Below are positions 24,010 through 32,705 of a stretch of 64,000 nucleotides of DNA, piece by piece (the first letter of the stretch is position 1; each line of letters starts with the position of its first letter). The notes beneath the pieces were generated by a model. The model did no database searches. It was not told the DNA's origin and was given only the letters and a program-made list of their open reading frames with translations. This DNA is from Thiomargarita sp. (GTDB lineage: Bacteria; Pseudomonadota; Gammaproteobacteria; Beggiatoales; Beggiatoaceae), in the NCBI GenBank assembly GCA_020721005.1, contig DYNP01000007.1, positions 163,669 to 227,668 of the forward strand. The letters are read 5' to 3'. The position numbers were made by a program, and so were the translations under genes.

Positions 24010-25908
24010 ATGAAAAAAATCCACCTCATACACGGCCTTGCAATTTGGATCCTCTTAGCCATAGGTCTATCAATTTACTGGCCAGGTCTCTCCGGCCACT
24101 TATTACTGGACGATGAAGCCAATCTCAGTCCGTTGGCTGATATCGAAAATTGGGCCGACATTGGCCAATTCATCACCGAAAGCGTCACCACCAACTTGGG
24201 TCGTCCCCTTTCCCTAGCCAGCTTTGTATTACAAGCCCACCAATGGCCCTTTGGTATTTGGGAATTCAAATATACCAATGTACTCATTCACTTACTCAAT
24301 GCCAGTTTAGTAGCCTGGCTGATCTGGCTACTCACTCACTGGACTCCTCTTTCCCAACCTCGTCGCCTGCTGCTCACCACCCTCACCTTTACCCTCTGGT
24401 GCCTACATCCTTTGCAAGTCTCCACAGTCCTGTATGTGGTACAAAGAATGACCGAATTCGCCACCCTATTTACCTTATTGGGATTGATCACCTATCTCAA
24501 AGGTCGCCAACTCAACTTGGACACCCCTCATTCCTACCGTGGCTGGCTGCTCATGTCCTTGGGAATAGGACTGGGCGGAATTCTGGCCACCCTCAGCAAA
24601 GAAAATGGCATTCTGTTAATTCTCTACGTATTGGTCATCGAATTAACCCTACTGCCCAGCCGCTCCCGAGCCTGGCATCGCTGGGCCACAGTGTTCCTCT
24701 ATGCTCCCTTGACAATTCTGATCACCTATTTCGCCCTCCACATGCCCCAATTTCTAGCCAGCTATGCAATCCGAGACTTTACCCTGGTGGAACGACTGCT
24801 GACTGAAACTCGCATTCTCTTTGACTACCTGGGCAAACTCATCCTATTAAAACAAGACTTTGGACTCTTTTTTGACGACTATCCCATTTCCCACAGTCTC
24901 CTTAATCCCCCCACCACCTTACTCACCACCTTACTCATTCTCGCAGCCCCCCCACTGGCCTTGAAATTCAGAAAACGCTGGCCACTTCTATCCTTTGCAA
25001 TCCTGTGGTTTCTAGCCGGTCACCTCTTAGAATCCACATTCATCGCCCTAGTTCCCTACTTTGAACACCGCAACTATCTGCCCATACTTGGTCCCCTATT
25101 GGCACTGAGCTGTGGACTGCTCGCCTTACCTGGCTATTTTAGCAGTTCCCTATTAAGAAAAATCACCATAAGCCTGATTGCAATGGGAATTCTTTCAGTC
25201 CCAGTTCTAACCTGGCTGCAAACCTCTCTGTGGGGACAACCACTGGTACAAGCCATTTGGTGGGCCGATCAAAAGCCACTCTCTCGATTTGCCCAATCAC
25301 ATGCTGCGCAATTCTTTGATAAAATTGAAGATCCCAAAACAGTAGAAGACTACTATCAGCACATGGTGGTCAATTTTCCTCAAGACATCGGTCCTTATCT
25401 GCTACTGACTAACCTGGCCTGCCGTTATCCTAAAAAGGTAGAATTTCCCAACTGGCCAACAGTTACAGAACGCATTCGCACTGGGAATTTGGACACGGCA
25501 GCCATTTCTGCCCTCAGAGGAATTATTTACAGCGTCACTTATCACCGCTGTCAACTGACCATTCCAGAATTGGAAGCAGTATTCCAATTACTCCTAAACA
25601 AAAAACCAGCTCATCCCAATTATTATCTGGACTATGTCTATTTTCTATACGCTACTTTCTGGGCTCAACAACGAGAATACGAGAAAGCGGTACAATGGCT
25701 TGAACAGTCCCTGCAACTGAAACCCAATCAGCCTCGTTTGCGCCTGCGACAAATCGATTGGTCTTTAGAATATGGTCAACTGCAACAAGCACAATTTTAC
25801 TTGGACAAAGCACAAGCCACTTTTACTCCCCTACAAAAGAAATTGTATGCACAACGCCTAACTGAACTGTCTTCTGCCATTCAACAAGCCGCCTCTGCCA
25901 GTCCCTAA
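24010..25908 (+). CDS. GT-C type membrane protein with C-terminal TPR, candidate pilin glycosyltransferase
   Basis: 632 residues with a dozen or so predicted transmembrane helices in residues 1-410, then a soluble part. After the first helix there is LLLDDEANLSPL, an acidic motif in the position of the catalytic Asp-Glu of GT-C enzymes, then NLGRPLSLASFVLQ, FKYTNVLIHLLNA and LHPLQVSTVLYVVQRMTE. This is the pattern of the TMTC/'tetratricopeptide repeat' membrane proteins. The C-terminal 200 residues include a TPR-like pair (EYEKAVQWLEQSLQLKPNQ). Genes of this type often lie behind pilin genes; O-glycosylation of the pilin is inference from that position. It has its own transcript, because a terminator lies 30 bp upstream. 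Confidence 0.65.
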   Translation: MKKIHLIHGLAIWILLAIGLSIYWPGLSGHLLLDDEANLSPLADIENWADIGQFITESVTTNLGRPLSLASFVLQAHQWPFGIWEFKYTNVLIHLLNASLVAWLIWLLTHWTPLSQPRRLLLTTLTFTLWCLHPLQVSTVLYVVQRMTEFATLFTLLGLITYLKGRQLNLDTPHSYRGWLLMSLGIGLGGILATLSKENGILLILYVLVIELTLLPSRSRAWHRWATVFLYAPLTILITYFALHMPQFLASYAIRDFTLVERLLTETRILFDYLGKLILLKQDFGLFFDDYPISHSLLNPPTTLLTTLLILAAPPLALKFRKRWPLLSFAILWFLAGHLLESTFIALVPYFEHRNYLPILGPLLALSCGLLALPGYFSSSLLRKITISLIAMGILSVPVLTWLQTSLWGQPLVQAIWWADQKPLSRFAQSHAAQFFDKIEDPKTVEDYYQHMVVNFPQDIGPYLLLTNLACRYPKKVEFPNWPTVTERIRTGNLDTAAISALRGIIYSVTYHRCQLTIPELEAVFQLLLNKKPAHPNYYLDYVYFLYATFWAQQREYEKAVQWLEQSLQLKPNQPRLRLRQIDWSLEYGQLQQAQFYLDKAQATFTPLQKKLYAQRLTELSSAIQQAASASP

Positions 25909-26228
25909 TCCTGTAACTGTTCGGTCCCACAGCTCTCACCTCTACCTCTGTCAGAGGGAGAGGGGAAAATTTTCCCGTGTCCCAAAAAGATAGACTGATC
26001 CACAAAAAGCCCATCAATCGAATCATCTTTTCCTCCTATTTACAGTATATAACTGTGTCAAATGCGTTCCCACGCAAAACCTGGGAACGAGAAAACCACC
26101 CCTAACCCCTCCTTTCTAAGGAGGGGAAAATAAATAGCCCCCCCTTTTTTCCAAGTAGGAAATAAATAGCCCCCCCTTTTCAAGGGGGGGAGAGGGGGGG
26201 GTACAGACAGCATGCACAGTAGAAATCA
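25909..26228. repeat. Intergenic region with GGGAACGAG palindrome and C/G-rich repeats
   Basis: 320 bp between convergent genes. It contains GCGTTCCCACGCAAAACCTG-GGAACGAG (about 26063-26090), a relative of the arm of the element at 3206. Two copies of AAATAAATAGCCCCCCCTTTT (about 26127 and 26160) and a CCCCTTT/GGGGGGAG palindrome follow. No reading frame seen; one of the hairpins may serve as a terminator for both neighbours. Confidence 0.6.
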
Positions 26229-27599
26229 TTAGAGCATTTGGTTGGCAAAATCAGCCAACCGGGAACGTTCCCCTCGTTGCAAAATAAGATGGCCACTGTG
26301 TGGCCAAGTTTTAAAACGATCCACAATATAAGTGAGCCCAGAAGTAGTTTCAGTCAAATAAGGAGTGTCAATCTGAGCCAAATTGCCCAAACAAATAATT
26401 TTGGTCCCAACTCCAGCCCGTGTGATCAGCGCCTTAAGCTGCTTGGAGGTGAGATTTTGAGCCTCATCCACAATCAAATAACGATTCAAAAATGTGCGTC
26501 CGCGCATAAAGTTAAGCGAACGGATTTTGATCCGAGTGTGCAGTAAATCCGCAGTAGCTGCCCGTCCCCATTCACCTCCCCCTTGAGTCGGATTTAAAAC
26601 CTCCAGATTGTCCATCAATGCCCCCATCCAAGGAGTCATTTTCTCTTCCTCAGTGCCGGGCAAAAATCCAATGTCTTCACCAAGAGGTACGGTAACCCGA
26701 GTGACAATAATCTCTCGATAACGTTGTAATTCCAGAGTTTGGGCCAATCCTGCCGCCAAAGTAAGTAAAGTTTTCCCAGTTCCAGCACCTCCAACTAAGG
26801 TTACAAAATCGATTTGCGGATCCATCAGTAAATTAAGGGCGTAATTTTGGCCCCGATTGCGCGCAGTAATTCCCCAAACATTGTTGCGGTGTCCATAAAA
26901 ATCTTGAATGGGTTCTACAATCAGTTGATCTGATTGACAATCCCGTACAATTGTGCTTAAATCACCGGATTCATCGTACAAAAATTGATTGGGATAACAA
27001 GCAACCCCTTCGGGACTGGTCAAAGCGTATAACGTGTGATTGGATTGAGCCGGCATCTCCCTATGATGGGTAGCCCAATGATGATTTGGCAATATCAATT
27101 CCCCCGGATACAATAAATCCATATCATCGATAACCCGATCATTAATATAATCCTCAGCATGAATGCCCAACGCATGGGCTTTAATTCTGAGATTAATATC
27201 CTTGGAGACCAAGACAACTTGTCGATTGGGATCGGCATGTTGAATAGCAATGGCAGCACTCAACAAACTGTTATCAGGTTTATGACCGGGCAAAGTGTCT
27301 GGCAAAAAATATTCTGCAAAACCCTCGGTTTGGAAAAATAGGCGGCCATGGGATTGCCCATCATTGGCTGTGGGTAAAAGAAAGCCATTTTTGAGATGCA
27401 GTTGGGTGGTGATCAACTCGTCTAAAAATCGACTAACTTGACGCACATTTTGTGCCACTTCTGACATTCCCTTCTTAGCCGCATCCAATTCCTCCAATAC
27501 GACCATAGGTAGATAAACATCGTGCTCTTGAAAACGAAAAATCGCAGTTGGATCGTGCATCAACACATTGGTGTCAAGGATAAAGAGTCGTTGCGACAT
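26229..27599 (-). CDS. PhoH-family ATPase with N-terminal PIN domain (YlaK type)
   Basis: 456 residues from the ATG at 27599 (MSQRLFILDTNVLMHDP); an ATG eight codons upstream has a poorer context. Residues 1-140 are a PIN nuclease-like domain with acidic residues in LDTNVLMHD, VVLEELD and LVSKDINLRIKA. Residues about 240-450 are the PhoH ATPase: VGGAGTGKTLL (Walker A) and LIVDEAQNLTSKQLK (Walker B). The PIN-PhoH combination is thought to act on RNA. The Prx gene precedes it on the same strand, with about 60 bp between. Confidence 0.93.
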   Translation of the reverse strand: MSQRLFILDTNVLMHDPTAIFRFQEHDVYLPMVVLEELDAAKKGMSEVAQNVRQVSRFLDELITTQLHLKNGFLLPTANDGQSHGRLFFQTEGFAEYFLPDTLPGHKPDNSLLSAAIAIQHADPNRQVVLVSKDINLRIKAHALGIHAEDYINDRVIDDMDLLYPGELILPNHHWATHHREMPAQSNHTLYALTSPEGVACYPNQFLYDESGDLSTIVRDCQSDQLIVEPIQDFYGHRNNVWGITARNRGQNYALNLLMDPQIDFVTLVGGAGTGKTLLTLAAGLAQTLELQRYREIIVTRVTVPLGEDIGFLPGTEEEKMTPWMGALMDNLEVLNPTQGGGEWGRAATADLLHTRIKIRSLNFMRGRTFLNRYLIVDEAQNLTSKQLKALITRAGVGTKIICLGNLAQIDTPYLTETTSGLTYIVDRFKTWPHSGHLILQRGERSRLADFANQML

Positions 27600-27662
27600 A
27601 ATTAGGGACCTTAAATATTTCAAGAAATTACAACATTAACGGTTAAAAAAAGTTACTCAATT

Positions 27663-28124
27663 CTACGTAAGTGATTGTACAGCGGCCAAAACTTCAAGCA
27701 CATGATCTGGCACCTTGACATTTCGCCATTCCCGATATAATAGACCTTGGGAATCGAATAAAAAAGTACTTCTTTGTATGCCAATGACAGGTTTTCCAAA
27801 AACCATTTTGGGCTTAATCACGTCAAATGCGTTACATAAATTGCCTTCTGGGTCTGAAAGTAAATCAAAAGGGAATTGATATCTGGCTTTAAATCGTTCA
27901 TGATCAGCCAAGTTGTCTTGAGACACTCCCAAAATAACTGCTTGTTGTTTCTGGAATTTACTAAAATGGTTTCGAAAATCTTCCCCTTCTTGACGACATC
28001 CTGGGGTATCGTCGCGAGGATAAAAATATAAAACTAAAGGATGCCCTACTTGTGCGGATAAGAGGACAGTTTGTTGTCCGGTGGCGGCCAGCGTGATGGC
28101 AGGTAAACGGTCACCTAATTTCAT
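27663..28124 (-). CDS. Peroxiredoxin of the BCP/PrxQ type
   Basis: 153 residues. Reduces peroxides through the peroxidatic Cys in YPRDDTPGCRQEGEDF. The resolving Cys five residues further on in E. coli Bcp is absent here (Glu/Gly). The only other Cys is in NLCNAFDV, so it would act as an atypical or 1-Cys enzyme, perhaps reduced by glutathione. The rest of the fold is typical (VILGVSQDNLADHERFKARY, FDLLSDPEGN). gshA lies 1.2 kb away. Divergent from the small GTPase gene. Confidence 0.92.
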   Translation of the reverse strand: MKLGDRLPAITLAATGQQTVLLSAQVGHPLVLYFYPRDDTPGCRQEGEDFRNHFSKFQKQQAVILGVSQDNLADHERFKARYQFPFDLLSDPEGNLCNAFDVIKPKMVFGKPVIGIQRSTFLFDSQGLLYREWRNVKVPDHVLEVLAAVQSLT

Positions 28125-28296
28125 AAATAATCCTTAAAAAGTTAATAGTAACGGGCATTGTAAACGATTGACTGAAGTTATACAAGTTTTTACAGTTCAC
28201 AAGTTTATTAGAGGGAGATTGGAAAATATTGCAAGTTCCCAATCCTCAAAAAACGAGAATTCATGCGTAAATTGACAACCCATTGATAGGTATATT

Positions 28297-28833
28297 ATGT
28301 CAAATGAAATCAAGTTGGTTTTTACTGGCAGTGCCGGGGCTGGAAAAACCAGTGCCATCGCGGCAATCAGTGAAATTCCGGTCATCAACACCGACGTGCG
28401 AGCCACCGATCTAACGACCTTGCAACATAAGAGCAAAACCACAGTGGCCATGGATTATGGGGAATTGACTTTGGATGATGGACAAAAATTGCGCCTTTAT
28501 GGAACTCCCGGTCAACAACGTTTTGATTATATGTGGCGAATTTTGATCAAAGGGGCTTTGGGATTGATCATATTGGTCGATAATTCGGGAACTGATCCCA
28601 TTGGAGACTTGGCCCGTTATTTGGATAATTTCCGGGGATTTATCAATGAGACCAGTGCTGTCATAGGAGTCACCCGCATGGATATTTCCGCGGAACCGAA
28701 TTTACAATGTTATTACGACTATCTTGGGGAACGAAGCATTCAGTTGCCCGTTTTCCCAGTCGATGCGCGCAGTCGAGAAAGCATTGTGATGCTGATTCAA
28801 GCTTTGATCGCCATGCTGGAGTATGGCAATTGA
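28297..28833 (+). CDS. Small Ras-like GTPase (COG2229 type)
   Basis: 178 residues. G1 is GSAGAGKTS (residues about 11-19), switch II GTPGQQRFDYMW (the usual DxxG is replaced by GTPG, characteristic of this group), and G4 VTRMD instead of NKxD. Such GTPases are related to MglA and gliding/polarity GTPases and are typically paired with a Roadblock/LC7 protein, which is the next gene here. Likely a switch in polarity, motility or signalling; the effector is unknown. Confidence 0.85.
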   Translation: MSNEIKLVFTGSAGAGKTSAIAAISEIPVINTDVRATDLTTLQHKSKTTVAMDYGELTLDDGQKLRLYGTPGQQRFDYMWRILIKGALGLIILVDNSGTDPIGDLARYLDNFRGFINETSAVIGVTRMDISAEPNLQCYYDYLGERSIQLPVFPVDARSRESIVMLIQALIAMLEYGN

Positions 28834-28888
28834 CGAACCAGTTGCACACAATTTAAATCCACCCTTTTTTTAAGTATTGGAGACCATT

Positions 28889-29266
28889 ATGCTATCTTCC
28901 GCACAAATTGCTCAATTGGAATTGCAACTGAATAAATTATTTGATCAATGTCAAGTGGTCACTGCCGCTGTGGTAGCCACCATTGATGGTCATTTTTGTG
29001 CCCAAAAACAACGGGCCAATACTTATTCCCTAGAAAGATTGGCCACCATGGGAAGTACTCTTATGTCGTTAGGAGACACCATCACTGCAGAATTGAAAAT
29101 GGGGGGATGTGACAATGTGATTTCTGAGAATCGAGAGGGCATTGTAGTCTTCATGCACGTGGGACGAGACTTGGTATTGGTTACCTTAACCACCCAAAAA
29201 AATGCGTTGGGCATGTTGTTAAGTCACACTCGACGGTGTGTGGAAGAATTAACAAAGACTTTGTAA
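28889..29266 (+). CDS. Roadblock/LC7 domain protein, GTPase partner
   Basis: 125 residues from the ATG at 28889, which has TTGGAGA six bases upstream. A single Roadblock/LC7 fold: QVVTAAVVATIDGHFCAQ, then RLATMGSTLMSLGDTI and the strand DLVLVTLTTQKNALGMLLSH. In bacteria such proteins act as activating or docking partners of MglA-like GTPases. It follows the GTPase gene by 55 bp; the two form a probable operon. Confidence 0.88.
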   Translation: MLSSAQIAQLELQLNKLFDQCQVVTAAVVATIDGHFCAQKQRANTYSLERLATMGSTLMSLGDTITAELKMGGCDNVISENREGIVVFMHVGRDLVLVTLTTQKNALGMLLSHTRRCVEELTKTL

Positions 29267-29303
29267 ATTGATCTTCATTAAATTAGGTAGGAAATTTCTG
29301 CGT

Positions 29304-30584
29304 TCAACTGAGTTCCCGGGCAGCTGCCAGCAAGGCTAACCGAGCAATGACCCCATAACTGTAGAAACGATTGGGCTCGGCATCCGGGGCTTGATGAGTT
29401 TCTGGACAACAGGCAGTTACAAAAGCTAAGGGTTCAAAGTACATGCCTGGAGCATTAAGATTTTCATTGATACCTCGTGCCTTGTGTACCCGATAAAATC
29501 CACCCACTACAAAACGGTCGATCATATAGACCACTGGCTCTGCCACAGCTTGCTGGGGTCCCCAAGTCTCAAAGGTATAAACACCTTCTTGAATAATCAC
29601 TTTTTTCACTTTTTGCCCTTCCTTGGTAGAATTCATTTTGGTGCGCTGTTTCCGATTCAGAGAACGGATTTCTTCGGCATTGTGTACAGTCATCACGCCC
29701 ATTCCATAACTTCCCGCATCTGCTTTGACAATGACAAAGGGTGGATAATCCACCTGATAGCGTCGATATTGACGACGAATGGCAGCCAATAAACTGTCCA
29801 CATTATCCATTAAACATTCGATCCCCTCCTTCTTCATAAAATCCACTTCCCCACAATTTTTAAACAAGGGATCAATTAACCAAGGATCAATCTCAATTTG
29901 TTGTCCAAATTCTTGAGCAACCTCCCGATAGCAACTGAAATGATTGGATTTTAAACGAGTATTCCAACCCAATTTTAAGTCGGGAATGATCAATTGTTGC
30001 AAACCTTCTAAAATCTCTGGATGTCCCCCACTTAAATCATTATTAAGTAAGATTAAACAGGGTTGAAAATCCTTAAGTCCCAATTTATTTCCTTCCCGCA
30101 ACACGGGTTCCACAGTAATAACTTGTTCTCCTTTAACAGGAATATCCAATGGACGGACAATATTCTTATCCAGGGAACCAATGCGGGCTTCATAACCGGC
30201 AATTTGGAAAATTGTTTTCAGTTGCGCAACACTTTCCCAATAATATTGATTGCGATTGTGATTTTCGGGAATAATGAGGATGCGCAAAGCATTGGGTGCA
30301 ATGCGTTCCATAGCAGTTTGTGCAGCTTGTACACACAGAGACAGGAAAGCGGGATTCAGGTTATTAAACCCGGCTGGGAATAAATTGGTGTCAACCGGTG
30401 CCAATTTAAAACCGGCATTCCGTAAATCCACTGAGGCATAAAAAGGGACTTGACAGTGTTGCCATTGTTGCCGAAACCATTGTTCAATTTGAGTTTGTTG
30501 AGCCAGCAAATGGGTCTCTAATTCCTGCAGAGGTCCCTGCAAAGCGGTAGTTAAATGGGGAACGATGGAAGTATTTAGGTTCAT
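29304..30584 (-). CDS. gshA: Glutamate-cysteine ligase, ferrooxidans/proteobacterial type
   Basis: First step of glutathione synthesis. 426 residues. It resembles the non-canonical GshA family described from Acidithiobacillus and nitrifiers (TIGR02049-like), recognised by VDLRNAGFKLAPVDTNLFPA, GFNNLN, IIPENHNRN and the late VIVKADAGSYGMGVMTV loop, a grasp-like ATP loop. It is the last gene of an operon with a half-transketolase and a RuBisCO-like protein, only 22 bp after the latter, which ties glutathione production to that unknown pathway. The sequence looks intact. Confidence 0.88.
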   Translation of the reverse strand: MNLNTSIVPHLTTALQGPLQELETHLLAQQTQIEQWFRQQWQHCQVPFYASVDLRNAGFKLAPVDTNLFPAGFNNLNPAFLSLCVQAAQTAMERIAPNALRILIIPENHNRNQYYWESVAQLKTIFQIAGYEARIGSLDKNIVRPLDIPVKGEQVITVEPVLREGNKLGLKDFQPCLILLNNDLSGGHPEILEGLQQLIIPDLKLGWNTRLKSNHFSCYREVAQEFGQQIEIDPWLIDPLFKNCGEVDFMKKEGIECLMDNVDSLLAAIRRQYRRYQVDYPPFVIVKADAGSYGMGVMTVHNAEEIRSLNRKQRTKMNSTKEGQKVKKVIIQEGVYTFETWGPQQAVAEPVVYMIDRFVVGGFYRVHKARGINENLNAPGMYFEPLAFVTACCPETHQAPDAEPNRFYSYGVIARLALLAAARELS

Positions 30585-30606
30585 AAGATCGATTTGTGTT
30601 AAAAAA

Positions 30607-31707
30607 TCAGTTGACTAGGGATAAAAAGTAGCGGGCATTCTCAGCCAGGTTATTGGAGTGAGCATACAAGTCTCCCCCAATCAGAAATATGACTTCATTT
30701 CCATACACTTCCCGCAGGTCTGGCAATTTTTCCAAGGTCATTCCCCCGCCTGGCATTGGAAAAATAGGTGCTAAATTCTCCAAATCTTGCTGACAATGTT
30801 TGGCAATACCTTCACATTCTCCTCGCGTAAATCCAAATCGTCCTCCATAGTTGGGATAAATCACCGCATCTGCCCCAATCAGACGTTGCAATTGTCCAAA
30901 TAGCAGGCCATGAGCGAATCCTTGATTGGGACTGCCTAAAAATCCCCCTAACAAAGCGGGATGGGAAAATAGCGGCAATTGAGTAGTTTTGGCACAATCA
31001 CGCACAGTCTCAAATCCCAATAAGCCTGGGGCCAGCAATAATCCTCCCGCCCCTTGATCTTGAGCATAATGAATACGTTGGGACAGAAGAGATAAAGGGG
31101 CAGTCACATTGGGCACATAGAGACAGCCTCGTCCGGTATGTTGATTGGCACGGTGGACAGCTGCACAGCAGGCAGCGACTCTGGCTTCATATCGACAGAA
31201 GGATTGATCGGTTAGCCCATGGTCATCTTTGATGATATCTAATCCGCCCAAAGCAAATTGATAAGCATATTCAGCCAATTCTTCGGCAGTTTTTCCCATG
31301 GGTTTCAAGGCAGTGCTTAACAAAGGGCGGTTTTCCACGCCCAGTAATTTTCGCAGCCCGGCTTTGCCAAATTGTGGACCTGAGAATGTTTGTAATAAAG
31401 CTTTTGGGAGTTGCAAATCGTGTACTTTAATATTGGGGTGTAGACTGGTGTTGCCAAATATAACATTGAGCAGTTGAGTAAATTCCCAAGCAGTCGATTC
31501 AATCGCATAACTGATTGTGGCTGCAAATAATTCAGGAAGCAGTTGGGTAAACTGGGTCAATTGCCCTACTATCTGTTCCCGAATAAAACCATTGGGCACT
31601 AAGTGATCATTGACTTCCACAGTTTGTTCCAAGCAGATGGCTTGAGCCTTGGTCAGGGCTACAGATTCTTGTTCAGAAATATGATAGATGACAGTAAAAC
31701 GAGTCAT
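30607..31707 (-). CDS. RuBisCO-like protein (form IV)
   Basis: 366 residues, shorter than true RuBisCO large subunits (about 460-475). The barrel is recognisable: LKPMG (Lys135, equivalent to the catalytic Lys175, but the second Lys of KPK is Met) and GGLDIIKDDHG, in which Lys160, Asp161 and Asp162 are kept and the third metal ligand Glu is replaced by His163. PMPGGGMTLE and LIGGDLYAH resemble the phosphate-binding glycines. Loop 6 Lys is not evident. It therefore should not fix CO2. The KDDHG form differs from the MtnW enolases (KDDE) and is closer, as I recall, to RLPs near transketolases in sugar-acid pathways. Its ATG overlaps the stop of the transketolase gene (ATGA). Confidence 0.9.
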   Translation of the reverse strand: MTRFTVIYHISEQESVALTKAQAICLEQTVEVNDHLVPNGFIREQIVGQLTQFTQLLPELFAATISYAIESTAWEFTQLLNVIFGNTSLHPNIKVHDLQLPKALLQTFSGPQFGKAGLRKLLGVENRPLLSTALKPMGKTAEELAEYAYQFALGGLDIIKDDHGLTDQSFCRYEARVAACCAAVHRANQHTGRGCLYVPNVTAPLSLLSQRIHYAQDQGAGGLLLAPGLLGFETVRDCAKTTQLPLFSHPALLGGFLGSPNQGFAHGLLFGQLQRLIGADAVIYPNYGGRFGFTRGECEGIAKHCQQDLENLAPIFPMPGGGMTLEKLPDLREVYGNEVIFLIGGDLYAHSNNLAENARYFLSLVN

Positions 31708-32705
31708 AAGGCCTCTGCCTTGGCAATGGTGTGTACTGGTTCCAAACGTACAGCCTTACAATCTTCTTCCTCAATTCCAGTTTCAATCCCCATGAGTTTT
31801 TCCACTCCTCTTACTAAAGCCAGGGCATCTAAACCAAATTCTCGCATGAGATAGGGACGACTGGCACCATGTGCAAAACAATCTAATAATCCTAAGCGAA
31901 GCAGTGGCTTACCCAAACCGACTTCAGCCAGTGATTCTGCCAAGAGACTGCCGAGTCCCCCTATAATGGTATGATTCTCAATGCTAATCACGCCATAACG
32001 AACAGCTGCAGCATGTTCTAAAAAAGTTTGATGGGCAAAAGGTTTTAACGTGGACACGTGAAGGTGAGTGAGACTGATTCCAACTTTTTGTAAAGACTGA
32101 GTGGCCCGCAACACTTCTTCAGTGGTGATGCCGGCAGAAACAATCAGGATATCGGTACCTTCAGTTAAAACTCGCAATTGATTGAATTGGAAAGGCGTTT
32201 TGAACAGGCGGGGCACTAAGCCACGCAATATTCTCACATAAACTGGTCCTTCAATACTGTCAGCCACATTTAAAACAGTTTCCACTTCAGTGGCATCTCC
32301 GGTTTCTAAAATGGTCATGTTGGGCACGCTGCGTAATACAGCGATGTCTTCTATGGCTTGATGAGTTACGCCACCAGGAGTAGTGATGCCGGGTAAAAAT
32401 CCCATCAATCGCACTTTGCGACAGGGGTAGGCAATAGAGTTGATCAATTGATCTAGGGGGCGCCGGTATAAGAAGACGCTGAAGGTGTGAAAAAATGGTC
32501 GAAATCCTTCCATAGCCAGGCCGCCACAGAAACTGAGGGTGTGTTGTTCAGTCATGCCCATGGATAGGAAGCGATCGGGGAATTGAGTGCGGAATGCATC
32601 AATTTCACAGGAACTGGTGAGGTCGGCGCTGAGACATAATACTTCTGGTTGAAAACGAGCGAATTGGATGAAAGCATTGGAATAAGGTTTGGAAACAAGT
32701 TCCAT
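31704..32705 (-). CDS. Transketolase C-terminal half (Pyr domain subunit)
   Basis: 333 residues from the ATG at 32705 (GGAG eight bases upstream). It contains only the pyrimidine-binding and C-terminal domains: LCLSADLTSSCEI, the catalytic Glu in GMTEQHTLSF, LMGFLPGITTPGGVTHQAIE, and the C-terminal ENHTIIGGLGSLLAE. The thiamine-diphosphate PP domain (the other half, usually a separate upstream gene in split transketolases) is not in the window. The 500 bp upstream have no gene. It probably needs a partner encoded elsewhere. First gene of the operon with the RuBisCO-like protein and gshA. Confidence 0.9.
   Translation of the reverse strand: MELVSKPYSNAFIQFARFQPEVLCLSADLTSSCEIDAFRTQFPDRFLSMGMTEQHTLSFCGGLAMEGFRPFFHTFSVFLYRRPLDQLINSIAYPCRKVRLMGFLPGITTPGGVTHQAIEDIAVLRSVPNMTILETGDATEVETVLNVADSIEGPVYVRILRGLVPRLFKTPFQFNQLRVLTEGTDILIVSAGITTEEVLRATQSLQKVGISLTHLHVSTLKPFAHQTFLEHAAAVRYGVISIENHTIIGGLGSLLAESLAEVGLGKPLLRLGLLDCFAHGASRPYLMREFGLDALALVRGVEKLMGIETGIEEEDCKAVRLEPVHTIAKAEAL

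Noticed and set aside
30607..31707. A CO2-fixing RuBisCO large subunit
   Set aside because: Too short, and the second Lys of KPK and the metal-ligand Glu are replaced; no small-subunit gene nearby.
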